64,000 nucleotides of DNA from Streptomyces sp. NBC_00523 (GTDB lineage: Bacteria; Actinomycetota; Actinomycetes; Streptomycetales; Streptomycetaceae), in NCBI RefSeq assembly GCF_036346615.1, contig NZ_CP107836.1:1488001-1552000 (forward strand). Reading direction: 5' to 3'. The first letter of the stretch is position 1. Each line of letters starts with the position of its first letter. A program made the position numbers and the translations under genes. Of the stretch, positions 26,670-34,428 are shown in pieces. The notes below the pieces were generated by a model. That model was not told the origin of the DNA and made no database searches. It worked only from the letters and a program-made list of their open reading frames with translations.

Positions 26670-27584
26670 TCAACCCTTCCATACGGGTGCGGCGATCCCG
26701 AGCTGCGACCGCAGCGTCGAGCCGGTGTACGTACGCCGGAACGCCCCCCGGTCCTGGAGGAGCGGGACGACCCGGTCCACGAAGCCGTCGAGCCCGCCGT
26801 GGGCGTACGGGTCGAGGACGAAGCCGTCGGCGGCGCCCTCGGCCACGTACGCGGTGAGCAGCGCGGCGACGGCGGCCGGGCTGCCGGTGAGGGGGGCCTG
26901 CGCACCGGTGCCGTCGGCGTCGTCGAGCACGAGGGCGACGCGGAGCATGACCTTCAGCTCGTCGTGCGCCCGGCCGTGGGCCGCGAGCCGCCCCTTCACC
27001 TCCGCGTAGCGGGCGCGGGCCGCGTCGAACGTGGTGTGCGGGAGGACGACGACGTCGGCGGCGGACGCGGCGAGTTCCCGGTCCTGGGGCGAGTCGCCCG
27101 CCAGGACGGTGACGGGATGCCCCTGCGGACAGCGCTCCACGGTGAACTCTCCCTCCACCGCGAAGTACCGCCCTCGATGGGCGACGGGGCGCGGGGCGCC
27201 GTCGGGCGTCCAGGAGTCCCAGAGCGCGCGGGCGGCGGCGACGCACTCTGCGGCGCGCGGGTGCCCGCCGGCCGGGGCGTGGGCGTGCCAGGCGGCCCGG
27301 CCGTCGCTGAGGTGGTCGAGGGTGGCGAGGCGGCGGGCCAGCTCGCAGGGCTCCCCGAAGGCGGCGTCGGCGGCCAGGCCGAGCCGGTCGGTGCCGGCGG
27401 CGAGGGCGGCCAGCACGGTGAGCGCGTCGGGCCCGTCGGCCGCGTCCCCGGCGACGAGGAGGAAGTCGAACAGGCCCCGCTCCGCCGTGCGCGCGAGCCG
27501 TTCGTACGAGGCGAACCCGGCCCGCTCCCCGGCGCCGGGGGCGGACGCGGCGAGGTGCATCCGCCGGGGCGGCGCGGTCGTCAT
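26670..27584 (-). CDS. LLM-class flavin-dependent oxidoreductase 1
   Basis: 304 residues of the bacterial-luciferase-like, NtaA/SnaA-type monooxygenase family, which uses reduced FMN from a partner reductase. Seen: SYERLARTAERGLFDFLLVA, ATLDHLSDGRAAWH, the HRGRYFAVEGEF loop, and the C-terminal LDPYAHGGLDGFVDRVVPLL. It is slightly short at the N-terminus relative to family members. The ATG at 27584 overlaps the stop of the second oxidoreductase gene. Substrates in this family include sulphonates, sulphides and chelators. Confidence 0.87.
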   Translation of the reverse strand: MTTAPPRRMHLAASAPGAGERAGFASYERLARTAERGLFDFLLVAGDAADGPDALTVLAALAAGTDRLGLAADAAFGEPCELARRLATLDHLSDGRAAWHAHAPAGGHPRAAECVAAARALWDSWTPDGAPRPVAHRGRYFAVEGEFTVERCPQGHPVTVLAGDSPQDRELAASAADVVVLPHTTFDAARARYAEVKGRLAAHGRAHDELKVMLRVALVLDDADGTGAQAPLTGSPAAVAALLTAYVAEGAADGFVLDPYAHGGLDGFVDRVVPLLQDRGAFRRTYTGSTLRSQLGIAAPVWKG

Positions 27585-28555
27585 ACGCGCGCTCCGGCCT
27601 CGGCGCGGCGGCGGGCGGGCCGGGCCAGGCCCAGGTGCTCGCGCAGGGTGCCGCCCGGGTAGAAGGTCCGGAACAGGCTGCGGTGCTGGAGCAGGGCCAC
27701 CGTGCCGTTGACGATCCGTTCGAGGTCGCGCCCGGGGGTGATCGGGGTGAGGTGGAAGCCGTCGACCGCGCCGGACCGGTACCACCGGGTGATCAGCTCG
27801 GCCAGGTCGACCGGGCCGCCCCGGTAGTAGGTCCCCCGGTCGGCCGGTGGCGGCTCGTCGGCCAGCCCCGGTTCCGGTGCCGTCTCGGCGTCGCCGAGGT
27901 CGACGGTGAGCGCGGCGAACACCCGCAGCGCGTCGGGGTCCCGGCCGTGCGCGGCGGCGCGGCGGCGCACGTCGTCGCGGATCGCGGCGGTCCGCTCGGG
28001 GGTGGCGGCCCGGACGAGGACGACGTCGGCGTGGCGCGCGGCGGCGGCCCTGGCCGGTTCGGGCGTGCCGTCGATGACGACGACGGGGTGGCCCTGGGGC
28101 GGTTCCCAGTGGTCCCAGTGCCGGGCGCAGTCCTCCACGCACTCCCCGGCCCCGCCCCACAGCGCGTCGGCGGACGCGGCGGGGCGGCGGCCGAACAGCC
28201 GGGCCTCGGCCTCCGTCGCGGACACGCCGACCCGCCAGCCCGCCCGGCCCCGGCTGACCCAGTCCAGGGTCGCCACGGCGGACGCCAGGCGGGACGGCTC
28301 GGTGTGGGTGGCGGTGACCGTCGGCACGAGGCCGATGCGGCGGGTGGCGGGGGCCACCCGGGCGAGGACGGCGAGCGCGTCGGGCCCCGGCCGGGCGAAG
28401 GAGTCGCCGAGGGTGACGAAGTCGAGCGCGCCGCCCTCCGCGAGCCGGGCGAGGGCGGTGTGGTGGGCGGCGTCGTACCGGGGCGGGCCGCCGATCTCGG
28501 CGGCCAGGTGGAGGGGGCGCAGGACGGGACGGGACGCGGATGGGCGCGCGGGCAT
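27581..28555 (-). CDS. LLM-class flavin-dependent oxidoreductase 2
   Basis: 324 residues, a paralogue of the preceding protein with TLDWVSRGRAGWRVGVSA and GFHLTPITPGRDLERIV, plus WDHWEPPQGHPVVVIDG. ATG at 28555 with GGAG upstream; the frame extends 52 codons further, but that stretch is untypical and unsupported. Overlaps the next gene by ATGA. Together with DUF1684 it forms a three-gene unit, probably for oxidation of an organosulphur or similar compound; this is inference from family and from the sulphur-type leader peptide next door. Confidence 0.86.
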   Translation of the reverse strand: MPARPSASRPVLRPLHLAAEIGGPPRYDAAHHTALARLAEGGALDFVTLGDSFARPGPDALAVLARVAPATRRIGLVPTVTATHTEPSRLASAVATLDWVSRGRAGWRVGVSATEAEARLFGRRPAASADALWGGAGECVEDCARHWDHWEPPQGHPVVVIDGTPEPARAAAARHADVVLVRAATPERTAAIRDDVRRRAAAHGRDPDALRVFAALTVDLGDAETAPEPGLADEPPPADRGTYYRGGPVDLAELITRWYRSGAVDGFHLTPITPGRDLERIVNGTVALLQHRSLFRTFYPGGTLREHLGLARPARRRAEAGARV

Positions 28556-28735
28556 GGGGAGGCTCCGTGGATACGGTGATCGGACACGGGGCGCGCCCTC
28601 GGCGCGGAAACGCGGAATCGCAGCAGCGTGGAGCAGGGCGGACGGGCCCCTCAGCCCGGTCCTCCCCCGAGACAAGCGGTGCCGGGGGCGGACTGTCAAG
28701 CCTGTCCACACTGTGAGCAGTACGTCTCAAGGCAG

Positions 28736-28764
28736 TTGACGGGTCATCGGACGGCTGTTCCACT
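28736..28764 (+). promoter_or_regulatory. Promoter of the leader peptide
   Basis: TTGACG (28736-28741), 17 bp, TCCACT (28759-28764); the ATG follows six bases later, so the transcript would be leaderless. Confidence 0.45.
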
Positions 28765-28770
28765 GGGGCC

Positions 28771-28842
28771 ATGCAATCGCAGCAGTGGCTGGTCAAGCGC
28801 TCCCACATCGACTTCGGTCGCGTGTGGTCCTGTTCCTGTTGA
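28771..28842 (+). CDS. Putative cysteine-type leader peptide (23 aa)
   Basis: Encodes MQSQQWLVKRSHIDFGRVWS and then CSC before TGA. The pattern W-L-x-K-R-x-H-I-D-F-x-R-V plus terminal cysteines matches the short 'putative leader peptide' family that precedes actinobacterial sulphur genes and is thought to sense cysteine by ribosome stalling. The odd feature is that no gene follows on this strand for 1.7 kb; the LLM operon is divergent. It may be a relic of a lost gene or regulate from a divergent position. Too short for routine gene finding. Confidence 0.55.
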   Translation: MQSQQWLVKRSHIDFGRVWSCSC

Positions 28843-28929
28843 GCCGACGCCCTGCTCCCCGCGCCTGTCCCACCCTTGTCCAGGCGCGCCCTCGCACGTC
28901 CGGCACAGCAGCACACCCTCCCCTCACTC

Positions 28930-28961
28930 CGTCCCGCTCCGCCATGCCGCGGAGCGGGACG
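28930..28961. terminator. Hairpin after the Cys-rich gene and the leader peptide
   Basis: Perfect 13-bp stem CGTCCCGCTCCGC with loop CATGCC, 31 bp beyond the stop of the minus-strand gene and 88 bp after the leader peptide; it could end both transcripts. Confidence 0.65.
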
Positions 28962-28991
28962 CAGGGGTGACGACGTACAGGTGACACCGCC

Positions 28992-30221
28992 TCAGCAGTC
29001 GCACCCGCAGTCACAGCCGTCACAGCAGCTGCAACAGTCGCAGCAGTTGCTGCACGCGTCGCAGCCGTCACAGCAGTCCCCGCAGTCGCACTGGCTGCAC
29101 AGCCCCTCACGCCGCTGACGCGACCAGGGGTCCTCGAAGGTGCCGCAGCACATCTGGCAGGTGCAGGCGAGCCCGGCCCACACCAGGCAGCCCACGACGA
29201 GCCCGCGCCGGTCGCGCGGCGGCTCGGGCGGCCGGGGCCCGGAGGGTCCGCCCGGTCCCGTGGGCGCGTACGGATTGCCCGGCGGCGGCCCGAAGGAGCC
29301 CGCGGGCCCCGTTCCTGACGGTTCGCCGGATACGGTCAGCAGCCCGCCGGACCGGTGGGAGCAGACGTCCGTGGCGAAGGCCCGGTCCACCGAGCGCCGC
29401 AGCTCGTGGGTCAGCAGCACATGGACGAGGCGGCCGTCGGTGAACTCCGCGTCCGCCAGCGCCAGCCGTACGCCCTTCAGCGCGTCGTCGGCCAGCCGCC
29501 GGGCCTCGGCGCGCGAGGTGCCGGTCGCGGTGAGCGGGTTCCAGGCACCCGCCGCGGCGTCGGCCTCCTGGTCCTCCACGGCGTCCAGCAGGTGCGCGAG
29601 GCGCCCGAAGAGGCGTCCGGCCTCGGCGAGCGGCTCGGCGTTCTCCGGCCTGCCCGCGAGGACGGCGGTGTGCGCGAAGGCCGCGGCGGTGGCGGTCTCG
29701 GTGGGCTCGGTGACCGTCAGCAGCGGGGTGCCGGGTCCGGCGAGGAGTTCGATGCCGGCCTGCCGGTCGACGGCGTCGACCAGGACGGCGGTGTCGAAGC
29801 CGAGCTGCGCGCCGGTGCGCGCCCCGGCCCGGTCCCAGCTCGCCGCGACCCGGCGGGCCGCCGCGGCGACCGGGCGCCGGGCCAACAGGCCGTCCCGGTC
29901 GGCGACGTGGTCCCGCACCTTGGCCGAGGCGAGCACCAGCGAGACGGCGGCGGCCAGCCGGGCGCCCTCGCCGCGCGCGACGGGCGCGGTGCGCATGGAG
30001 CGCAGCGGGCAGGGCCCGGCCGTGCGGCGCTGTCCGGGGGTGCGTTCGGTCTGAGCCTCCGTCAGGACTGAGACGATCAGGCCGTCGTAGTTGGTGACGA
30101 CCCGGGCGAACTGCCCGTGGTCGGAGCGGAGCGCCAGACAGAGCCCGCAGAGGTGGGCCATCCACTCGGTCTTGAGCCTCTCGGAGAGGCGATGCGTACA
30201 GGGCCTGACTATTCCGAACAC
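28992..30221 (-). CDS. DUF5685 family protein with Cys-rich C-terminal tail
   Basis: 409 residues. The N-terminal part (MFGIVRPCTHRLSE..., HLCGLCLALRSDHG) has CxxC-type cysteines, and the helical middle resembles DUF5685 proteins of unknown role. A Gly/Pro linker and a short hydrophobic patch (LVVGCLVWAGLACTCQMCC) are followed by a final 35-residue tail of which 17 residues are Cys, interspersed with Asp, Gly and Ser. Such a tail could bind several metal ions or iron-sulphur clusters, or be palmitoylated or oxidised; nothing is proven. GTG start with GGGGGA seven bases upstream. Confidence 0.78.
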   Translation of the reverse strand: MFGIVRPCTHRLSERLKTEWMAHLCGLCLALRSDHGQFARVVTNYDGLIVSVLTEAQTERTPGQRRTAGPCPLRSMRTAPVARGEGARLAAAVSLVLASAKVRDHVADRDGLLARRPVAAAARRVAASWDRAGARTGAQLGFDTAVLVDAVDRQAGIELLAGPGTPLLTVTEPTETATAAAFAHTAVLAGRPENAEPLAEAGRLFGRLAHLLDAVEDQEADAAAGAWNPLTATGTSRAEARRLADDALKGVRLALADAEFTDGRLVHVLLTHELRRSVDRAFATDVCSHRSGGLLTVSGEPSGTGPAGSFGPPPGNPYAPTGPGGPSGPRPPEPPRDRRGLVVGCLVWAGLACTCQMCCGTFEDPWSRQRREGLCSQCDCGDCCDGCDACSNCCDCCSCCDGCDCGCDC

Positions 30222-30526
30222 GGCCGTCCCCCGGTATTCGTTCGCGTGTGTGCCGCGCTCGGGCGCGGATGCGACGGCATCGTATCGAGCGGCCCGTTCA
30301 CCCGTACGTCCCCCATGTCACCCGTACGGCCCGGACTTCATATTTTCTTTCTTCAGGCCCCCTTACCCGTACGAAGCCTGACGAATCGCCACATCCTCTG
30401 CACCAGTACCGTCACGAATGCCCTGCGCGCCGCCTATCCCCTTGGCGCACGATCCGCATCATGGACGACCATAGGGATACGAAAGAGATGCGGAACACCA
30501 AGGAACCGCGGTGAGAGGAGGCGTCC
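30222..30526. other. Intergenic region between DUF5685 and sepF2
   Basis: 305 bp, more AT-rich than average. It holds both divergent promoters and three copies of ACCCGTACG (30300-30308, 30320-30328, 30365-30373). The sepF2 ribosome-binding site GAGGAGG lies at its end. No gene seen. Confidence 0.5.
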
Positions 30527-30970
30527 ATGGGATCGGTGCGCAAGGCGAGTGCCTGGCTGGGCCTCGTAGAGGACAACGACGAGCGGTACTACGACGACGA
30601 CGAGTACGCCGAGGGTGCACGGACCGGTACCGGTCAGGCGTGGGTGACCGATCCCCGGGTGCGGGTGGCCTCCGAGACCGCCGAGGAGACGGGCCGCCGG
30701 ATCGCCACCGTGACCCCGGACAGCTTCCGGGACGCCCGCGCCATCGGCGAGCTCTTCCGGGACGGCGTCCCGGTGATCATGAACCTCACGTCCATGGACT
30801 CCGCCGACGCCAAGCGCGTGGTGGACTTCGCCGCGGGCCTGATCTTCGGACTGCGCGGGTCGATCGACCGCGTCGCCACCCGTGTCTTCCTGCTGACCCC
30901 CGCCGACACCCAGGTGATGAACGGCGAAGCCGTCGGCCGGCCGGCCGACGGCTTCTTCAACCAGAGCTGA
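30527..30970 (+). CDS. SepF-family cell-division protein (paralogue outside the dcw cluster)
   Basis: 147 residues. An N-terminal amphipathic stretch ([15 protein letters not shown]) for membrane binding, an acidic linker ([12 protein letters not shown]), then the SepF core with [42 protein letters not shown] and a dimer-forming Gly-rich end. SepF anchors and bundles FtsZ. Streptomyces carry several SepF paralogues, and I recall SCO1749 as SepF2. This one lies alone, away from ftsZ. ATG with GAGGAGG six bases upstream. Confidence 0.88.
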   Translation: MGSVRKASAWLGLVEDNDERYYDDDEYAEGARTGTGQAWVTDPRVRVASETAEETGRRIATVTPDSFRDARAIGELFRDGVPVIMNLTSMDSADAKRVVDFAAGLIFGLRGSIDRVATRVFLLTPADTQVMNGEAVGRPADGFFNQS

Positions 30971-30985
30971 CCGCCCTGCGGGCGC

Positions 30986-32197
30986 TCATCGGAACGCGTC
31001 CAGGCCGGTGAGCGCCTTCCCCAGGACCAGCTGGTGCATCTCCACGGTCCCCTCGTAGGTGAGGACCGACTCCAGATTGGTCGCGTGCCGCATCACCGGG
31101 TACTCCAGCGAGATCCCGTTGGCGCCGAGGATCGTGCGCGAGGTGCGGCAGATCTCGATGGCCTCCCGCACGTTGTTCAGCTTTCCGAAACTGACCTGCT
31201 CGGGGCGCAGCCGCCCCGCGTCCATCCGCCGCCCGAGGTGGTGGGCGAGCAGGATGCCCTTGTGCAGCTCGACGGCCATGTCGGCCAGCTTGGCCTGGGT
31301 GAGCTGGAAGCCGCCGATCGGCTTCCCGAACTGCTCCCGGGTGCGCGCGTAGTCGACGGCCGCCTCGAAGCTGGACCGGGCCGCGCCCATGGCGCCCCAG
31401 ACGATGCCGTAGCGGGCGTGGCTCAGACAGCTGAGCGGGCCGCGCAGTCCGGTGACCCCGGGCAGGACGGCGTCGGCGGGCAGCCGCACCTCGTCCAGGA
31501 TCAGTTCGCTGGTGACCGAGGCGCGCAGCGACCACTTGTGCCGGATCTCGGGCGCGGAGAAGCCCGGCGCGTCGGTCGGGACGACGAAGCCCCGGATGCC
31601 GGTGCCGGCCGTCCCCTCGTCGGTCTGCGCCCAGACGACCGCGACCCCGGCGACCGAGCCGTTGGTGATCCACATCTTGCGGCCGCTGAGCACCCAGTCC
31701 TCGCCGTCGCGCTTGGCGTACGTGCGCATGGCGGCCGGGTCCGATCCGTGGTCGGGCTCGGTGAGGCCGAAGCAGCCGATGGTCTCGCCCGCCGCCATGC
31801 CCGGCAGCCACCGCTGCTTCTGCTCCTCGGAGCCGTAGCGGTGGATCGCGTACATGGCGAGGGAGCCCTGTACGGAGACGAGCGAGCGGATGCCGGAGTC
31901 GGCCGCCTCCAGCTCCAGGCAGGCCAGTCCGTACTGGACGGCCGTCGCCCCGGCGCAGCCGTAGCCCTGGAGCGACATGCCGAGCGCTCCGAGGGCGCCC
32001 AGCTCGCGGGCCAGCTCACGGATGCCGGGCAGCTCGCCGTTCTCGTACCACTCGGCGATGTGCGGCAGGACGCGGTCGGCGGCCCAGGTGCGGACGGTGT
32101 CGCGGATCGCGAGGTCCTCGGGGCTCAGCAGGTCGTCGACGCTGATCGGGTCGCGGGGGTCGAAGGGCGGGAGCTTCGAGGTGGGGGCGGTGGACAT
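30986..32197 (-). CDS. gcdH: Glutaryl-CoA dehydrogenase
   Basis: 403-residue FAD acyl-CoA dehydrogenase that oxidises and decarboxylates glutaryl-CoA in lysine/tryptophan breakdown. It matches the glutaryl-CoA subgroup closely: LVSVQGSLAMYAIHRYGSEE, CFGLTEPDHGSDP, NARYGI-like HARYGIVWGAMGA, and TYEGTVEMH carrying the catalytic base Glu382. ATG at 32197 with GGAGG about ten bases upstream. It lies 40 bp behind the MFS pump gene. The gap contains a palindrome identical in half-sites to that before the left-edge aldehyde dehydrogenase, suggesting co-regulated acyl/aldehyde breakdown. Confidence 0.9.
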   Translation of the reverse strand: MSTAPTSKLPPFDPRDPISVDDLLSPEDLAIRDTVRTWAADRVLPHIAEWYENGELPGIRELARELGALGALGMSLQGYGCAGATAVQYGLACLELEAADSGIRSLVSVQGSLAMYAIHRYGSEEQKQRWLPGMAAGETIGCFGLTEPDHGSDPAAMRTYAKRDGEDWVLSGRKMWITNGSVAGVAVVWAQTDEGTAGTGIRGFVVPTDAPGFSAPEIRHKWSLRASVTSELILDEVRLPADAVLPGVTGLRGPLSCLSHARYGIVWGAMGAARSSFEAAVDYARTREQFGKPIGGFQLTQAKLADMAVELHKGILLAHHLGRRMDAGRLRPEQVSFGKLNNVREAIEICRTSRTILGANGISLEYPVMRHATNLESVLTYEGTVEMHQLVLGKALTGLDAFR

Positions 32198-32226
32198 GAG
32201 GGTGTGCCTCCGGCGGGGTGCTCGAA

Positions 32227-32243
32227 AACTAGCAGCGTTAGTT
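32227..32243. promoter_or_regulatory. Candidate operator AACTAGC-N3-GTTAGTT (gcdH)
   Basis: AACTAGC-AGC-GTTAGTT, 30-46 bp upstream of the gcdH ATG and overlapping the stop codon of the MFS gene. Both 7-base half-sites are identical to those at 1418-1434, where the centre is GCT. Confidence 0.62.
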
Positions 32244-33962
32244 ACGGTGCCGGGCCGACGTTACGACCCGGTGTGCCGGACGTCCAGGGTGTCCGGGGCC
32301 CGCCCCGCCCGCGCGGCGCCGCGCGGGCACCCGGGGCGGTGCGTCGAGCCGGTCCGCGGCCTCGCGCGGCGGTGTGTCGCCGAGCTTCTCCGCCGGCTCC
32401 CGGGGCTCGCAGAGCTTCGGGGCGCACTCCATCACCCGGGGCAGCCGCAGCGCGGCGAGCGCCCCGAGGAGCAGGAGCCCCGCGCTGACCAGCAGCGTCA
32501 CATGCAGCCCGTCGATGAAGGCGTCCCGGGCCGTGGTGCGCAGGACGGCACCCAGCGGCCCGCCCAGCGCCGCGGCCTCCTGGTACGCCTCGCCGAGCGA
32601 GTGGCCGGCCCCGGCGGCCGCGGAGGCGGGGACGCCGTCGGCGTGCAGCCCCGCGAGGCCGGGCGTATAGGCGGCGTTCATCACGCTGCCGAGGAGCGCT
32701 ATCCCCATCCCGGCGCCCAGCTGGTAGGAGGTCTCCCCGATCGCGGCCGCCCCGCCCGCCCGGTCGGCGGGGGCCTCGCTGAGCATCGACTCGTACGCGC
32801 CGAACAGCGTGGACTGGAGGCCGAAGCCGAGGGCCACGAAGGCGACGGCCAGCAGAACGGGCCGGTCGTCGCGGCCCATCACGGTCAGGGTCAGCACCGA
32901 GGCAGCCGTCAGGACGAAGCCCCAGCCGACCATCCGGCGCGGCCCGAACCGGCGCAGGGTGTGGGAGCCGGTGGCGCCCGCGGCCATCGCGGCGAAGGTG
33001 AGCGGCAGCAGCCGGAGGCCGGTCTCCAGGGGGCTGAGGCCCAGGACGAGCTGGAGGTACTGGACGGCGACGAGCTCCAGGCCGACCAGGGCGAGCATGG
33101 CCAGGACGATGCAGCCGACGGCGGTCGAGAAGGCGGGCCGGGTGAACATGCCGATGTCGATCAGCGGGTGGGTACGCCGTTTCTGGCGGCGCACGAAGGC
33201 GGCGAGCAGGGCGGCCCCGAGCAGCAGCGGCACCAGGGTCGCGAGGTCGGCCAGGCCCTCGCCGGTGCCTGCCCGCTTCACTCCGAGGACCACGCCGAGC
33301 ACCCCGGCGGCGGCCATCAGCGCGCCGAGCACGTCCCAGGGTCCGTCGTCGTTGCCCCGGGACTCGGGGAGCAGCAGTCGGCCGACCGGGAGGATCAGGG
33401 CCATCAGCGGGATGTTGATCAGGAAGACCGAGCCCCACCAGTAGTGCTCGACCAGGAAGCCGCCGATGACGGGCCCGGTGGCGGCGCCGACGGCGGCCAC
33501 GGCGGACCAGACGCCGATCGCCACGGCCCGTTCGCGCCGGTCGGGGAAGACCTGGCGCAGGATCGAGAGCGTGGCGGGCATGATCATCGCCCCGCCGACG
33601 CCGAGCAGCGCCCGCGCCGCGATGAGCACGCCCGCGCTGTCGGCCAGCGCGGCAAGGGCCGAGGCGACGCCGAAGAGGGCGTAACCGAGCAGGAGGACGC
33701 GGCGGCGTCCGACCCGGTCGCCGAGGGTGCCGAAGAGGATCAGCAGCGAGGCGCAGACGAGCGGGTAGGCGTCCACGATCCACAGCAGACCGGCGGCGCT
33801 GGGCCGCAGGTCCTCGGTGACGGCGGGGACGGCCACGTGCAGCACGGTCGCGTCGAGCGCGACGAGCAGCAGGCTGAGGCAGAGGACGACCAGGACGACC
33901 CAGCGGTTGGCACCGTCGGCGGCTGCGCGCAGGCGGATTCGGGCGGTGGGCGTGCCGGTCAT
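32238..33962 (-). CDS. DHA2-type MFS efflux transporter
   Basis: 574 residues, about 14 membrane helices, the EmrB/QacA class of drug:H+ antiporters. Motif A appears as GTLGDRVGRRRVLL, motif C region as GVGGAMIMPATLS and GAATGPVIGGFL. A long charged, Pro/Arg-rich C-terminal tail (about 520-574) is unusual and may be disordered. ATG 33962 with GGAGG seven bases upstream. The TAA stop lies inside the gcdH operator, so binding there could also affect the end of this transcript. Substrate unknown. Confidence 0.88.
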   Translation of the reverse strand: MTGTPTARIRLRAAADGANRWVVLVVLCLSLLLVALDATVLHVAVPAVTEDLRPSAAGLLWIVDAYPLVCASLLILFGTLGDRVGRRRVLLLGYALFGVASALAALADSAGVLIAARALLGVGGAMIMPATLSILRQVFPDRRERAVAIGVWSAVAAVGAATGPVIGGFLVEHYWWGSVFLINIPLMALILPVGRLLLPESRGNDDGPWDVLGALMAAAGVLGVVLGVKRAGTGEGLADLATLVPLLLGAALLAAFVRRQKRRTHPLIDIGMFTRPAFSTAVGCIVLAMLALVGLELVAVQYLQLVLGLSPLETGLRLLPLTFAAMAAGATGSHTLRRFGPRRMVGWGFVLTAASVLTLTVMGRDDRPVLLAVAFVALGFGLQSTLFGAYESMLSEAPADRAGGAAAIGETSYQLGAGMGIALLGSVMNAAYTPGLAGLHADGVPASAAAGAGHSLGEAYQEAAALGGPLGAVLRTTARDAFIDGLHVTLLVSAGLLLLGALAALRLPRVMECAPKLCEPREPAEKLGDTPPREAADRLDAPPRVPARRRAGGAGPGHPGRPAHRVVTSARHRN

Positions 33963-34428
33963 GCATTTACCTCCCAGATGGTCCCCTCGCTCTCGGCGGG
34001 CCCACGGGACGCGGTGTCCGGGCCCGGCATCGACGGGCGAGTGATCCGTCAGCGTACGCGAGTTCGGCCGGGCCACACGTGGTCCATCTCATACCGTCCA
34101 ACCCGGCGGAGTGTGGCGTACGCCACTGCGCGCACCGCCCGGCGGGGGCCGTACGCCCTCCGCCCGAAGCCGTACGGTAACCGGACTGACACCCTCCGTT
34201 CCGTTTCGCCGCACCGTGGATAAACACACTTCGGGATCCCCGGAATTCTTCGCAAGCGCCAGCGGATTACTTGTCGAACAGGAATCGCATAACAGGCCGA
34301 AAAGAATAGGAGAGTTATTCAGACTCCCTGGGAAAACCCGGGGGCTGAGACATACTCCACATCACATCGTCATCACAAAGCGCCCGGATCGACAGGCGCG
34401 CCCACTCACTCGCTGTAACGTCGATTGG
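33963..34428. other. Divergent intergenic region, MFS/PAP2
   Basis: 466 bp. The part 34220-34380 is clearly less GC-rich than the genes and contains a small hairpin CCCTGGG-AAAA-CCCGGGG near 34328-34345. I see no gene, RNA signature or mobile element. It holds promoters for both neighbours. Confidence 0.45.
34416..34421 (+). promoter_or_regulatory. -10 box of a leaderless promoter (PAP2 gene)
   Basis: TAACGT ends seven bases before the GTG at 34429; no ribosome-binding site is present. Confidence 0.4.

Larger units (their letters stand above)
28556..28991. other. Intergenic region with divergent promoters and leader peptide
   Basis: 436 bp without a long gene. It holds the promoter area of the LLM operon (a TTGACA lies on the minus strand near 28694-28699), the leader peptide at 28771-28842 with its own promoter, and a 13-bp hairpin at 28930-28961. 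Confidence 0.6.

Noticed and set aside
28556..28711. In-frame N-terminal extension of LLM oxidoreductase 2 (from a GTG at 28711), or a second leader peptide there
   Set aside because: The 52 residues lack family likeness and cysteine codons at the end; the ATG at 28555 fits the family length.
26670..28916. 748-codon frame that would fuse sequence before and into LLM oxidoreductase 1
   Set aside because: The first 444 codons are Arg/Pro/Gly shadow of the second LLM gene; the real gene begins at 27584.
28985..29100. Repeated CAGTCGCA/CAGCAGTC units resembling a tandem or CRISPR-like repeat
   Set aside because: On the minus strand these are Cys, Asp and Gly codons of the Cys-rich protein tail; there are no regular spacers.
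31034..34223. Large + strand frames opposite gcdH and the MFS gene
   Set aside because: Shadow frames rich in Arg, Gly and Pro; the minus-strand proteins are clear family members.
34328..34345. Hairpin CCCTGGG-AAAA-CCCGGGG upstream of the PAP2 gene as attenuator or riboswitch
   Set aside because: It lies upstream of the candidate promoter, only seven pairs with one wobble, and no riboswitch core is recognisable.
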